A stretch of 64,000 bases of DNA from UBA1426 sp050953365 (GCA_050953365.1 JBMNMN010000002.1:186001-250000); one strand, 5' to 3'; shown: positions 33,382 through 42,317, counted from the stretch's first letter. Program-made: numbers and translations. Notes: generated from the letters alone by a model not told the origin.

Positions 33382-33485
33382 GGCCAGCGACTTTCATAAT
33401 TTCATTGCGCGCAGCCGCGATGGCAGAGTATGCGTGGACTTCAATACCAGGGCCAGCGACTTTCACAATTTCATTGCGCGCAGCC
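33382..33485. repeat. 35-bp direct repeat pair in the thrS leader
   Basis: A 35-base unit starting GGCCAGCGACTTTCA and ending TTGCGCGCAGCC is present at 33382-33416 and 33451-33485 with one T/C difference, separated by 34 bases. It lies between the T-box terminator and thrS, inside the untranslated leader. A small hairpin CCGTACG/CGTACGG follows near 33572-33590. No cas genes or further copies are seen. Confidence 0.8.
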
Positions 33486-33620
33486 ATCAAGCGGGAAAAC
33501 AACCTTACGTTTCAAAACGAATAAAACATCGTTAAAAGCGTTTTGAGACCGAACAACATCAAAAGATACCGTACGTTTGCCGTACGGAGCTACTTAATTA
33601 ATACAGAAGGAGAAGGAAGA

Positions 33621-35390
33621 ATGGATCAACAAGCAATGCAGGACAGCGTACAGGAATATAAAGTTTTTGAAGCCCATCCGGAAAGCAGGGCGTTTCGGCA
33701 TACCAGCTCCCATATCCTGGCTCAGGCCGTAAAGCGCCTGTTCCCGGAAGCCAAGCTTGGCATTGGACCCGCCATCGACTACGGATTTTATTATGACTTT
33801 GATCTGGAGCATCGATTTACAGAAGAGGATCTGGCGGCTATCGAGAAAGAGATGAAGAAGATTACAAAGGCCAACATTCCTCTTGAGAGGTTTGAGCTCC
33901 CCAGAGAAGAGGCAATTAAGTTCATGCAGGAGAAGGGCGAGCCCTACAAGGTGGAGTTGATAAAAGATCTGGCGGAGGATGAAGTAATCTCTTTCTATAA
34001 GCAAGGAGATTTTACCGACCTCTGCGCGGGACCGCACAAGGGTTCAACAGGCGCCATAAAAGCCATCAAGCTTACAAGCGTGGCAGGAGCTTATTGGAGA
34101 GGAAACGAAAAGAATAAGATGCTCCAAAGAATTTACGGCACCTCATTCCCAAAGCAGCAGATGCTGGATGAATATCTCCATATGCTCGAGGAAGCTAAGA
34201 AGAGAGATCATCGCAAGATCGGAAAGGAAATGGACCTCTTTGCCATCATGGAAGAGGGGCCCGGATTCCCCTTCTTCTTCCCCAAAGGCATGATTATCCG
34301 CAATGAATTGGAAGCATTCTGGAGGAAGTCCCATAGAGAGAGAGGATATGAGGAAATCAAGACGCCATTGATTTTATCCGAGGAGCTTTGGCATACTTCC
34401 GGCCATTGGGACCACTATCAAAATAATATGTATTTCACAAAGATAGACGAAGGTAACTATGCCATCAAGCCTATGAACTGCCCGGGGGCCATGCTTGCTT
34501 ACAAGCGCAAGATGTACAGCTATCGCGATTTTCCCATGAGGATCGGTGAACTGGGGCAGGTGCATCGCCATGAACTTTCCGGCGCCCTTCACGGTTTGAT
34601 GCGGGTGAGGACCTTCACACAGGATGATGCCCATATCTTCATGCTGCCGGAGCAGATGAAGGATGAGATCGTGGGCGTCATCGATTTCATCGACTACGTA
34701 TATAAGCTATTTGGGTTCAAATACCATGTGGAACTCTCCACCAGACCGGAAAGCTCCATGGGAAGTGAAGAGGAGTGGAACATGGCCACCGACGCTCTTA
34801 AAGAAGCTCTGGAAGACAAGGGCATGGACTACATCATCAACGAAGGAGACGGAGCATTTTACGGTCCCAAGATCGATTTCCATCTGGAAGATTCCATCGG
34901 ACGGACCTGGCAGTGCGGAACCATTCAGTTAGACTTCCAAATGCCTCAGCGCTTTGACCTGACTTATGTGGGCAGCGACGGTGAAAAGCATCGTCCCGTC
35001 ATGATTCACAGAGTAATCTTCGGAAGTATAGAACGGTTCATTGGTATTTTGACGGAACACTTCGCGGGCAAATTCCCCTTGTGGCTGGCGCCGGTTCAGG
35101 TAAAACTGCTTACCGTAACGGAGCGGTTCAACGATTACGCCTACCAACTGGCAAAACGTCTCACAGAAGCAGGACTTCGCGTTGAGGTGGATGCCAGAAA
35201 TGAAAAAATCGGCTATAAGATCCGAGAAGCAAGACTCCAGAGAGATTCCTACATGCTGATAATCGGCGAGCGGGAAATGGAGGCCGGTACTGTCTCAGTC
35301 CGCTCCATTAAGGAAGGGGAGCTCGGCGAGATGTCCGTAGAAGATCTGATCGCCAGATTGCGTGAGGAAATAGATACAAAGGCAAAATGA
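33621..35390 (+). CDS. thrS: Threonyl-tRNA synthetase lacking the TGS domain
   Basis: 589 residues from ATG 33621 behind GAAGGAGAAGG. The protein begins about 20 residues before the editing domain (RHTSSHILAQAVKRLFPEAK), so the usual N-terminal TGS domain of about 60 residues is missing; nothing TGS-like is encoded upstream in frame. Editing domain metal/His residues: HTSSH and DLCAGPHKGSTG. Class II core: motif 2 region VHRHELSGALHGLMRVRTFTQDDAH, MNCPGA zinc Cys, and motif 3 region FGSIERFIGILTEHF. C-terminal anticodon-binding domain from about residue 490. Controlled by the upstream T-box. Confidence 0.95.
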   Translation: MDQQAMQDSVQEYKVFEAHPESRAFRHTSSHILAQAVKRLFPEAKLGIGPAIDYGFYYDFDLEHRFTEEDLAAIEKEMKKITKANIPLERFELPREEAIKFMQEKGEPYKVELIKDLAEDEVISFYKQGDFTDLCAGPHKGSTGAIKAIKLTSVAGAYWRGNEKNKMLQRIYGTSFPKQQMLDEYLHMLEEAKKRDHRKIGKEMDLFAIMEEGPGFPFFFPKGMIIRNELEAFWRKSHRERGYEEIKTPLILSEELWHTSGHWDHYQNNMYFTKIDEGNYAIKPMNCPGAMLAYKRKMYSYRDFPMRIGELGQVHRHELSGALHGLMRVRTFTQDDAHIFMLPEQMKDEIVGVIDFIDYVYKLFGFKYHVELSTRPESSMGSEEEWNMATDALKEALEDKGMDYIINEGDGAFYGPKIDFHLEDSIGRTWQCGTIQLDFQMPQRFDLTYVGSDGEKHRPVMIHRVIFGSIERFIGILTEHFAGKFPLWLAPVQVKLLTVTERFNDYAYQLAKRLTEAGLRVEVDARNEKIGYKIREARLQRDSYMLIIGEREMEAGTVSVRSIKEGELGEMSVEDLIARLREEIDTKAK

Positions 35391-35432
35391 GGTCTTGTCA
35401 TAAATTAAGAGCAATATGCGCCCATTGAATGT

Positions 35433-35475
35433 TAGGACATGGCAGCTTTAATCGGTTTCCATGTCCTATTTTATT
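35433..35475 (+). terminator. Rho-independent terminator of thrS
   Basis: AGGACATGG pairs with CCATGTCCT, followed by ATTTTATTA. It starts 43 bases after the thrS stop. Confidence 0.75.
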
Positions 35476-35604
35476 AGTAAAGAACAGTGTTCCACATTTG
35501 CATTCCTATCTGATAAGGTTCGCGTTTCTGATAAGAATCACGCAATAAATCCCTGTATCCCTTCACATGTTCCCAACTTCAAATAAATCACATTCGAAAA
35601 AGTG

Positions 35605-35634
35605 TTGACACCGTACTATATCATATAGTACACT
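35605..35634 (+). promoter_or_regulatory. Promoter with perfect palindromic operator of the gntR-ABC operon
   Basis: TTGACA (35605-35610) is followed by the perfect 19-base palindrome GTACTATATCATATAGTAC (35613-35631), which fills the spacer; TACACT (35629-35634) is a possible -10 at 18 bases. YtrA-type GntR repressors bind palindromes overlapping their own promoters, so this is the likely autoregulatory operator. Symmetry and position are seen; the regulator assignment is inferred. Confidence 0.72.
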
Positions 35635-35706
35635 TAGCCCAGCAAATCTTGCTCGCTATATTTGGTGCAATACTGAATGTAAGGCAGGGAAAGGGGGTAT
35701 TGTGGT

Positions 35707-36090
35707 ATGTTCCAATTGGATTTGAAGAGTAGAACGTCTATCTACGAACAAATCGTTGACAACATCAAGGAACTTATTCTGGCCGGAGTACTATCGGCAG
35801 AGGATAAGCTCCCTTCCGTTCGCGAGCTTTCCAAGATGCTTACAGTCAACCCAAACACAATTCAAAAGGCCTACCGGGAGCTGGAATATCAAGGCTTCAT
35901 CTATACGGTAGCGGGGCTGGGAACCTTCGTTTCCCCTGCATCGGACCGGGAGGTGGATGCAAAGAGAGTGGGGGAGGTAACGGAGGAACTGAGACGAAGT
36001 ATTCGGGAACTGCGTTTATTAGGGTTGACCCGGGAACGGATTTCCGAGTTGTTATACGAGCTACTGGAGGAAAGAGGTGATTTGACATGA
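35707..36090 (+). CDS. GntR family regulator, YtrA subfamily
   Basis: 127 residues. Winged-helix DNA-binding domain (residues about 5-75: SIYEQIVDNIKELILAG, LPSVRELSKMLTVNPNTIQKAYRELE, GLGTFV) with only a short C-terminal helical extension (VGEVTEELRRSIRELRLLG), the hallmark of the YtrA subfamily that represses an ABC transporter encoded downstream. GGGGG-rich ribosome binding site before ATG 35707. Its stop overlaps the ABC ATPase start by four bases. Confidence 0.93.
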   Translation: MFQLDLKSRTSIYEQIVDNIKELILAGVLSAEDKLPSVRELSKMLTVNPNTIQKAYRELEYQGFIYTVAGLGTFVSPASDREVDAKRVGEVTEELRRSIRELRLLGLTRERISELLYELLEERGDLT

Positions 36091-36983
36091 TAAAAGTTCA
36101 GAATGTAGATAAGTCCTTTGACGGGTTTAAAGCTCTCCACAGTCTGAATTTGAACGTTAAAAAGGGGTCCATTTACGGCCTTGTAGGAACAAACGGAGCC
36201 GGGAAGACCACAGTGATCAAGCACGTGACGGGAATTCTTAGGCAAGATGCGGGGAGCATAACTATAGATGACCAACCGGTATATGAAAACCTTTCCATCA
36301 AGCAACGAATGGGGTATATTCCCGATGATTTGTACTTTTTCGCCTCATATAACTTAAAGGAATCTGCCAGATTCTATAAATCCATTTATCCGGGCTGGAA
36401 TGAGGAGCGCTATCAGCGCATGGTAAAGCAGTTCGAACTCAATGAAAAGCGCAAGCTCTCCAAATTCTCAAAAGGCATGCAGAAGCAGGCTGCATTTATT
36501 TTAACCATGTCTTCTATGCCGGATTATTTAATTCTGGATGAACCCATTGACGGACTTGATCCCATTATCCGGAAGCTGGTTTGGAAATATATTGTGGAGG
36601 ATGTGGCGGAACGGGATATGACGGTGCTGGTTTCTTCGCACAACCTGAGAGAGATGGAAGGCATATGCGATTCCATAGGAATTCTGAGCAAAGGGAAAAT
36701 GATGATCGAAAGGGATCTGGATGAACTGAAAACCGACATCCACAAGATACAGGTGGCCTTTCGGAATCCCAAAGAAAATCCTTATGCCGGTCTTAACGTT
36801 TTGCATAAAGAAAGCCGGGGTACCGTTGATCTGCTCATCGTTCGAAACCGCAGAGATTTAGTGGAAAAAGTGATTTCCGAGAGTAATCCCGTGGTCTTTG
36901 ATATGCTTCCTTTGTCACTGGAAGAAATATTTATTTACGAGTTGGGAGGTGGAGACAGTGAGATCGAAGGCATCATATTTTAG
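36087..36983 (+). CDS. ABC transporter ATP-binding protein (YtrB-like)
   Basis: 298 residues. Walker A GTNGAGKTTVIKH, degenerate signature KFSKGMQKQ, Walker B YLILDEPIDGLDP, switch VLVSSHNL. Single nucleotide-binding domain of an exporter-like ABC system. It is preceded by its YtrA-like repressor and overlaps the permease gene, whose GTG lies 26 bases before its stop. In Bacillus related systems respond to cell-wall-active compounds; the substrate here is unknown. Confidence 0.92.
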   Translation: MIKVQNVDKSFDGFKALHSLNLNVKKGSIYGLVGTNGAGKTTVIKHVTGILRQDAGSITIDDQPVYENLSIKQRMGYIPDDLYFFASYNLKESARFYKSIYPGWNEERYQRMVKQFELNEKRKLSKFSKGMQKQAAFILTMSSMPDYLILDEPIDGLDPIIRKLVWKYIVEDVAERDMTVLVSSHNLREMEGICDSIGILSKGKMMIERDLDELKTDIHKIQVAFRNPKENPYAGLNVLHKESRGTVDLLIVRNRRDLVEKVISESNPVVFDMLPLSLEEIFIYELGGGDSEIEGIIF

Positions 36984-38973
36984 TATTTCCATGCCTCTGA
37001 TTAGGGAAAACATGAGGAGGTTCTGGGCCGTTTCGGTTCTTGCTTTCCTGGTCTATTTCCTTTCCGGGGTCTTTCCGATTCTCATGTCTTATAAAGATCT
37101 TGCGCCTATGGCATCCTATATACAGATGTCTCTCCATAATATGCAGCCGTTCTTCATGGGAGCGCATTTATTGGTGCCGGTGATTACGGCTGTGCTTTTG
37201 TTCCGTTATTTGCAGAATGTAAGCTCTGTAGCCGTAATGCATTCGTTGCCTTTTACAAGGTCGAAACTGTTCAACAGCGGGTTTGTGTCCGGCCTGATTC
37301 TTGTCTCCTTGCCGGTCCTGCTCAACGGTGTTATCCTGCTCCTTTTGAGCAAGCCGACTTATCGCCAATGGGGCTACGGTGAAAACCTGACTATATCGAC
37401 TGAAAATGTGTTTGCCAGAGCGGAAGTATTGAATTGGATGGGAACGTCGCTGCTGATCGTCTTAGTGTTGTTCAGTGTTGCGGTTTTTACCGGGATTGTT
37501 ACGGGCAATAACCTGATGCATCTGCTCACCTCCTACTTTTTTATCTTCCTGATACCGCTGCTCTACGCCGTGTTTAACTTTTATTTCCAGGAATTCCTTT
37601 ACGGCTTTGATCTTTCCGGCAATTGGATGGATATTTGCCTTTCAATATCTCCTTATACGGGAATATTGAGTAACGGCGGCTATTTCAGCGCGGCTGAGGT
37701 AATATATTACATCGGAACCATCCTCCTGATGACGGTGGTCTCTGCATTCCTATATAACAAGAGGAAGCTGGAAAGGGCCTCCGACTCCCTGACCTTTGGA
37801 TTTATGAAACCCATTATCTGTTATATAATCGCCTTTTTAGGCATGACCATGTTAGGTTTCTACTTCCAGGTTCTCGGGGAAGGAAGGATGTACATGTATG
37901 CGGGTTTCGCAGCAGGCACGGTGATCTTCTTTATCATCGGTCAGATGATCGTAACAAAATCTGCCCGCATCTTTAATAAGGAAGGACTGAAGAGCTTTTT
38001 AGTTTATGCGCTCATCGCTATAGTTTTCATCGTCGGACTCAATGTGGATGTGGCCGGCTTTGAAAAGCGGGTTCCGAATCCGCAGAGTTTAAACGGCGCC
38101 GATTTCAGCAGACCCTTCCATTGGATTATGTGGAAAAGCTACGTTAACCAAGAGGAACCGCCGCTCACAACTCCGGAGAACTTAGAGGCTCTCACCGCAT
38201 TCCACCGGAGCATCCTTGCCAACAGAGCCCGGTTTGAGCAGGCAGAGGGAAAACTGTTTACTTCGAGTCTGCAAATTCAATACGACACTGCAGGGTTGTT
38301 CGATATGAGCCGACAATACACCGTCGATTATTTGTTCTGGGCAGAGAGTCCGGAGATGAAGAAAATCTTTGAGTCTGCGGAATATAAGTCCAAGAACTCA
38401 TTTTACAGCGTCAAAGCCGATGCCTATACCCGGGCAACTCTTTACACGGATAGACACATAGAGAGAAGTATTGAAATAACTGATTCCAGACTGGTGGAGG
38501 AACTTGTCTCCTGTATGGAGAAGGATTTCCGCGCAATGAGCTTTGAAGACCTCATAAGCCTGCGACCAAGCTATGTCAATATTGAGGTTCAGTACACCTA
38601 TACGCAGGAAGGGGTGATTGGAGGAAAAGGCCAGACCGGATATATGAGTTTCAACGTCCCTCTCGATGGAGAGAATACGATAAACTGGCTGAAAGCCCAT
38701 GGCTATAACTTTGACCTGACCGCGGAGATGGTGGAGAAAATAGATATTTATGCGCCTGAATCCCAGGATGCGGGCGACGGAGAAAGAGTTGAAACAATTT
38801 GGACGAAAGATGCTGGCTATATGGACAAAGTGCCGATGCTGACTGTTACGGACAAAGAAAAGATAGGAAAAATTCTGCAGAACTATCACACTGCCAGCAT
38901 CGACTACAGCAATAGTTATGAGATACGAATCTACTATACGCCTACATGTCGGATGGAGTCCGATACGAGGTAG
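36958..38973 (+). CDS. ABC transporter permease, 3' end probably frameshifted
   Basis: 671 residues from GTG 36958, chosen because GGGAGG stands eight bases upstream (the longer open frame from 36898 lies inside the ATPase gene). Residues 1 to about 390 hold six or more membrane helices (FWAVSVLAFLVYFLSGVFPI, LLVPVITAVLLFRYL, LIVLVLFSVAVFTGIVTG and others); the rest is a large extracytoplasmic region. The end CRMESDTR looks out of place: reading in another frame across the TATA at 38935-38938 continues YMSDGVRYEVEYDANGSLKG and ends at 39032. A two-base insertion, real or sequencing-derived, is likely. Confidence 0.82.
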   Translation: MRSKASYFSISMPLIRENMRRFWAVSVLAFLVYFLSGVFPILMSYKDLAPMASYIQMSLHNMQPFFMGAHLLVPVITAVLLFRYLQNVSSVAVMHSLPFTRSKLFNSGFVSGLILVSLPVLLNGVILLLLSKPTYRQWGYGENLTISTENVFARAEVLNWMGTSLLIVLVLFSVAVFTGIVTGNNLMHLLTSYFFIFLIPLLYAVFNFYFQEFLYGFDLSGNWMDICLSISPYTGILSNGGYFSAAEVIYYIGTILLMTVVSAFLYNKRKLERASDSLTFGFMKPIICYIIAFLGMTMLGFYFQVLGEGRMYMYAGFAAGTVIFFIIGQMIVTKSARIFNKEGLKSFLVYALIAIVFIVGLNVDVAGFEKRVPNPQSLNGADFSRPFHWIMWKSYVNQEEPPLTTPENLEALTAFHRSILANRARFEQAEGKLFTSSLQIQYDTAGLFDMSRQYTVDYLFWAESPEMKKIFESAEYKSKNSFYSVKADAYTRATLYTDRHIERSIEITDSRLVEELVSCMEKDFRAMSFEDLISLRPSYVNIEVQYTYTQEGVIGGKGQTGYMSFNVPLDGENTINWLKAHGYNFDLTAEMVEKIDIYAPESQDAGDGERVETIWTKDAGYMDKVPMLTVTDKEKIGKILQNYHTASIDYSNSYEIRIYYTPTCRMESDTR

Positions 38974-39158
38974 AGTATGATGCGAATGGGAGTCTGAAAG
39001 GGGAGACGATTACTACATTCACGGATTTTTGAACCAGACACTGGATTTTCTCGATTGATCCCATTGAAATCAGGGTATCAAAAAGGCGGCAAATCGGAAG
39101 AGATCGTTCTGAAGTCATGCCGAAAGTACATTATAAGTCAAAAGGGGTTCATATATAG

Positions 39159-39190
39159 AAGATGCGGCGGGGATCAATCCCCGCCGCATC
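39159..39190. terminator. Strong GC hairpin at the end of the DUF2007 gene
   Basis: GATGCGGCGGGGAT and ATCCCCGCCGCATC form a perfect 14-bp stem with a two-base loop. It includes the stop region of the leftward gene and lies between two converging transcripts, so it may terminate both, although neither side has a strong T run. Confidence 0.6.
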
Positions 39191-39533
39191 TGCACTCAGT
39201 ATGGTTATTTCTGTAGCTTTCCGGATCAGTCCGGATCCATCGAAGGTCCTCGTCGGAGTAATCATCCTCAAAGTCCTCCGAGAGTATGGGGATTGCCACA
39301 ATAATATTCCGGGCGTCTTCAAGCGTATCTTCGGGAACGTAAAGCTCGATGGCATAGCTGTAGGTGCTGCCCATGATAATTTCCATGGCATTGCCGGCTC
39401 CTTTATATCGTTTGATGCATGGGATACCCTCGGCTCGAAGCTTTGATTCCAGGATGTCCGCTTCCAGGGAGTTCATCGCTGTAGTCAGGTATACGCCGCC
39501 ACGCCATTCCTTGCCCGGTTCTTTTTTAAACAT
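39174..39533 (-). CDS. DUF2007-like small protein
   Basis: 119 residues. VYLTTAMNSLEADILESKLRAEGIPC is the typical start of the DUF2007 (putative signal-transducing) domain, followed by YAIELYVPEDTLEDARNII. The C-terminus is acidic and ends with a Cys-x-Cys. The GGAGGTGG site precedes ATG on the minus strand. The function of the domain is not established. Confidence 0.8.
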   Translation of the reverse strand: MFKKEPGKEWRGGVYLTTAMNSLEADILESKLRAEGIPCIKRYKGAGNAMEIIMGSTYSYAIELYVPEDTLEDARNIIVAIPILSEDFEDDYSDEDLRWIRTDPESYRNNHTECRCGGD

Positions 39534-39650
39534 AATCCACCTCCTGCGGTGATTTCATCAGCTTCAGTATAGCATATACGACGGGGGAATGTTATAATTA
39601 CATACAAATGCAGTACAAAATTTCGTTAAATACTCGAGGAGGAAAAGACT

Positions 39651-39977
39651 GTGCCTGTATTAGACAATCCGGTGGGTACACGGCTGGAAATATTAAGAAC
39701 CCTGTACACCCTTTCAAATAAATGCCCTGGGAAGACGGTGAAATTTTATGCGGCACAGATCAACGGGGGGTACTACGGAGAAATTCATTTCCAGATGCGT
39801 TTTTTGCAGGAACGAGGGTTTATAGAATTCAACAGGAATATTATCAGCAAGCAGTTTACAGCATCTCTTACGGAGGCAGGCGTTGCCTTTATGGAGGATG
39901 CGTATCAGGCGATGAAATTAGAAGAATCAGAGAAAGAAGAAAGGTTAAAAGAAATATTTGCCAGGATAAAGGCATAA
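39651..39977 (+). CDS. Hypothetical winged-helix-like protein
   Basis: 108 residues from GTG 39651 behind GAGGAGG. The sequence TRLEILRTLYTLSNKCPGKT, IHFQMRFLQERGFIEFNR and FTASLTEAGVAFMEDAY has the helix-turn-helix plus wing pattern of small DNA-binding proteins (compare PadR or DUF-type wHTH), ending in a charged helix. No named family recognised. It stands 30 bases before the TolC-like gene and may be cotranscribed with it. A TATAAT lies at 39593-39598. Confidence 0.6.
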   Translation: MPVLDNPVGTRLEILRTLYTLSNKCPGKTVKFYAAQINGGYYGEIHFQMRFLQERGFIEFNRNIISKQFTASLTEAGVAFMEDAYQAMKLEESEKEERLKEIFARIKA

Positions 39978-40007
39978 TTCAAACGGCGAACATTGGAGGA
40001 TCGGAAC

Positions 40008-41207
40008 ATGAAAAAGCGTATTTTATCAGTGTTGTTAATTGCATTGGTCGTATTGGGGGCAGGAACGGCAGCGTTCAGTGTGGAAAGAGCCATTGTGCCT
40101 GACATGAATTTTAGAGGGGAACCTATTCGTCTGTCCTTAGATCAGGCCATCGAGGTGATGCAGACTAAGGGGAGCCGGGCGGAGGCTGCGGCTTTAAACA
40201 AAGCGTCGGATGAGGCCATTGCAAAAGGCCATAAGGAGAGCGCAGAGACCATTTCGGAATATCTAAGAAACCTTGAACAAGCGATAGCGTACGACAAGGT
40301 TACAATTTCGGAGATTGCAGCAGCAGAAGCCGGCGGAGCGACGAAAACTAACGAGAAAATAATGAAGTTGAGGCGGGACTTTGCAAAGGAGCAGGTGGAA
40401 GCCAATTACCAGGCGGAGCTCAATGAAATAGAAGCCATGACCATTCAGGTCTACTACGGCGTTCTTCAAGCGGAAGAGAACCTAAGGGTGGCAAAGGAAA
40501 ATCTGACCAACCAGAAAACCATTTATGACAATACCATAAAGAAGTACCAACAGGGGACCGTTGCCAAAGTGGATACCCTCACAGCTGAAACCCAGGTGCT
40601 GCAGGCGGAACAGCAGGTTGCCCTGGCCGAAACCGCACTGAAAAACGCCAAAATGAACTTCAATCTGCTGCTGGGATACGATCTCATGCAGGAGGTCACC
40701 CTTACAGACAAACTCCAAATGGTGGATGAGCCGGAGGGGACTCTCACCGGGTTTATTGAGAGCGCACTGGACAATCGGAACGAGATCAAAGGTGCTGTCC
40801 TTGGAGCAGAGATTCAGGAGATTTTGCTTACCGGTCTGGAATACCGCTATCCCAAAAACTCTTCCACCTATTTGAAGCAGGAGGTGGCTACCCTGCAGGC
40901 TAGAAAGGCAGCAGCCGATGTGCCGATCCAGATCGAGATGGACATTCGCGCCCGTTACATGGATATTGCAGATAAGAAGCGAGCGGTAGAAGTTGCTGAA
41001 GCAAACCTGGCAAATGCAAAAGAGGGATATCGGTTGGCCACCATCAGCTACGATGCAGGTATGAATACGCTGACAGATGTTCATCAGGCCCAGATTGCCT
41101 CATTCCAGGCGGCTCAGGGAGTGGCAAAGGCTATAACGGATTATGATCTGGCCGTCTACGAGTTTAAGCATGCCACCGGAGTGGGAACAACAAGAATACC
41201 GTTATAA
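40008..41207 (+). CDS. TolC family-like protein with signal peptide
   Basis: 399 residues from ATG 40008 behind GGAGGATCGG. Signal peptide KKRILSVLLIALVVLGAGTAAFS, then two long coiled-coil repeats characteristic of the outer membrane efflux (TolC) family: IQVYYGVLQAEENLRVAKEN, TVAKVDTLTAETQVLQAEQQ in the first half and MDIADKKRAVEVAEANLANAK, NTLTDVHQAQIASFQAAQG in the second. In a monoderm there is no outer membrane for a TolC channel; such proteins in Clostridia may span the wall or serve another role. No efflux pump or adaptor gene adjoins. Confidence 0.85.
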   Translation: MKKRILSVLLIALVVLGAGTAAFSVERAIVPDMNFRGEPIRLSLDQAIEVMQTKGSRAEAAALNKASDEAIAKGHKESAETISEYLRNLEQAIAYDKVTISEIAAAEAGGATKTNEKIMKLRRDFAKEQVEANYQAELNEIEAMTIQVYYGVLQAEENLRVAKENLTNQKTIYDNTIKKYQQGTVAKVDTLTAETQVLQAEQQVALAETALKNAKMNFNLLLGYDLMQEVTLTDKLQMVDEPEGTLTGFIESALDNRNEIKGAVLGAEIQEILLTGLEYRYPKNSSTYLKQEVATLQARKAAADVPIQIEMDIRARYMDIADKKRAVEVAEANLANAKEGYRLATISYDAGMNTLTDVHQAQIASFQAAQGVAKAITDYDLAVYEFKHATGVGTTRIPL

Positions 41208-41219
41208 AATAACGAACAA

Positions 41220-41253
41220 GGCTCCATGATCTAAATCATGGAGCCTGTTTTTT
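41220..41253 (+). terminator. Rho-independent terminator of the TolC-like gene
   Basis: GGCTCCATGAT and ATCATGGAGCC form a perfect 11-bp stem with a four-base loop, followed by TGTTTTTTAG. It ends just before the converging sppA gene. Confidence 0.92.
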
Positions 41254-41267
41254 AGTGTTATATAATT

Positions 41268-42317
41268 TTACTTATTGAGCATTTCGCAGAGATAGCTTAC
41301 CGGAAACCGCACATCGTTGCTTACTAAGGATAGGATGGCCTCCACATCGCTGCCGGTTTTTTCGGGCAGTGGCAGCTTGCCGAACAGCCTGCCTATAAAG
41401 CTATCGTCTTGATAGCGAATATCGTAAAGCAGAGCTTCATGGAGGCCGTAGCTGTCCGCCATATGGTGAATGGCTTCATCGTAAGTCGCAACCGCGTCTA
41501 CAAGATCAATTTTCAAGGCCTGGTTCGCCGAATAGATTCGGCCGTCGGCTAACTCCCTGACCTTTTCTATATCCATCTGCCTCTCTTCGGCTACGATGTC
41601 TACAAATTGGTCATATGCCTCATCTACAAGGGACTGAAAGATCCGGCGCTGTTCATCGGTAAGAGGATCTACCATGCTGCCCATAGCTTTGTTTCTTCCC
41701 GAGGTAATGGTTACCGTTTTGATGCCGTGTTTATCAAGAAACTCGGACAAATCATAGAGGGTGCCGATGGTAACCCCGATGGAACCGGTCCAGCAATTGC
41801 GGTTTGCAAAAATCATATCGGCGGGCGCAGATATGTAGTATCCCCCGGAAGCCGCCATAGACGCCATATAAGCGTACACAGGACGGTTTGTCCTTTTTTT
41901 GTACTCCTTTACTTTTAAATAAAGTTCATCGCTCTCATATATGCCGCCTCCCGGAGAATCCACATAGAGAATAAGTCCTTTATTATTATCGTCCTTTATC
42001 AACTGATCGATGGTATTGAGCGAAAAATCGTGTTGATATCCCACCGCGCGTCCCCAGCTATCTACGTTGTTTTGCGCGATAACCCCCTCCACGTAAAGGA
42101 CGCCTACGTAGGGTTGCGTAGGAGGGGCATAGGCTGAATTCGAGAACAGCGCATTTACTGCCAGACTGACGATAATGCCGAAAACGACGACGCACAGCAG
42201 GACTATGAGCCATATTTTCAGGCCCTTGCGGCCTTTTCTTTTCCCTTTTGGAGGCGATTCCAATGTATAAAACTGTTCCAATTTCTGCTCTTGTTGTTCT
42301 TGATTTTGGTCTTGCAT
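41268..42317 (-). CDS. sppA: Signal peptide peptidase SppA
   Basis: 349 residues. Cytoplasmic N-terminus, one membrane helix (IWLIVLLCVVVFGIIVSLAV, about residues 32-51), and an S49 serine protease domain outside: LILYVDSPGGGIYESDELY, MASMAASGGYYISAPAD, NCWTGSIGVTIG with the nucleophile Ser, and TSGRNKAMGSM with the catalytic Lys. It degrades cleaved signal peptides. Single-domain short form as usual in Bacillota. Transcribed leftward, alone. Confidence 0.94.
   Translation of the reverse strand: MQDQNQEQQEQKLEQFYTLESPPKGKRKGRKGLKIWLIVLLCVVVFGIIVSLAVNALFSNSAYAPPTQPYVGVLYVEGVIAQNNVDSWGRAVGYQHDFSLNTIDQLIKDDNNKGLILYVDSPGGGIYESDELYLKVKEYKKRTNRPVYAYMASMAASGGYYISAPADMIFANRNCWTGSIGVTIGTLYDLSEFLDKHGIKTVTITSGRNKAMGSMVDPLTDEQRRIFQSLVDEAYDQFVDIVAEERQMDIEKVRELADGRIYSANQALKIDLVDAVATYDEAIHHMADSYGLHEALLYDIRYQDDSFIGRLFGKLPLPEKTGSDVEAILSLVSNDVRFPVSYLCEMLNK

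Noticed and set aside
33382..33485. Possible minimal CRISPR array
   Set aside because: Only two repeats, one spacer, no cas genes, and the repeat does not resemble known CRISPR repeats.
33249..33535. Frames of 91 and 77 codons in the thrS leader
   Set aside because: They cross the T-box core, its terminator and the 35-bp direct repeat; the overlapping frames are explained by the leader structure.
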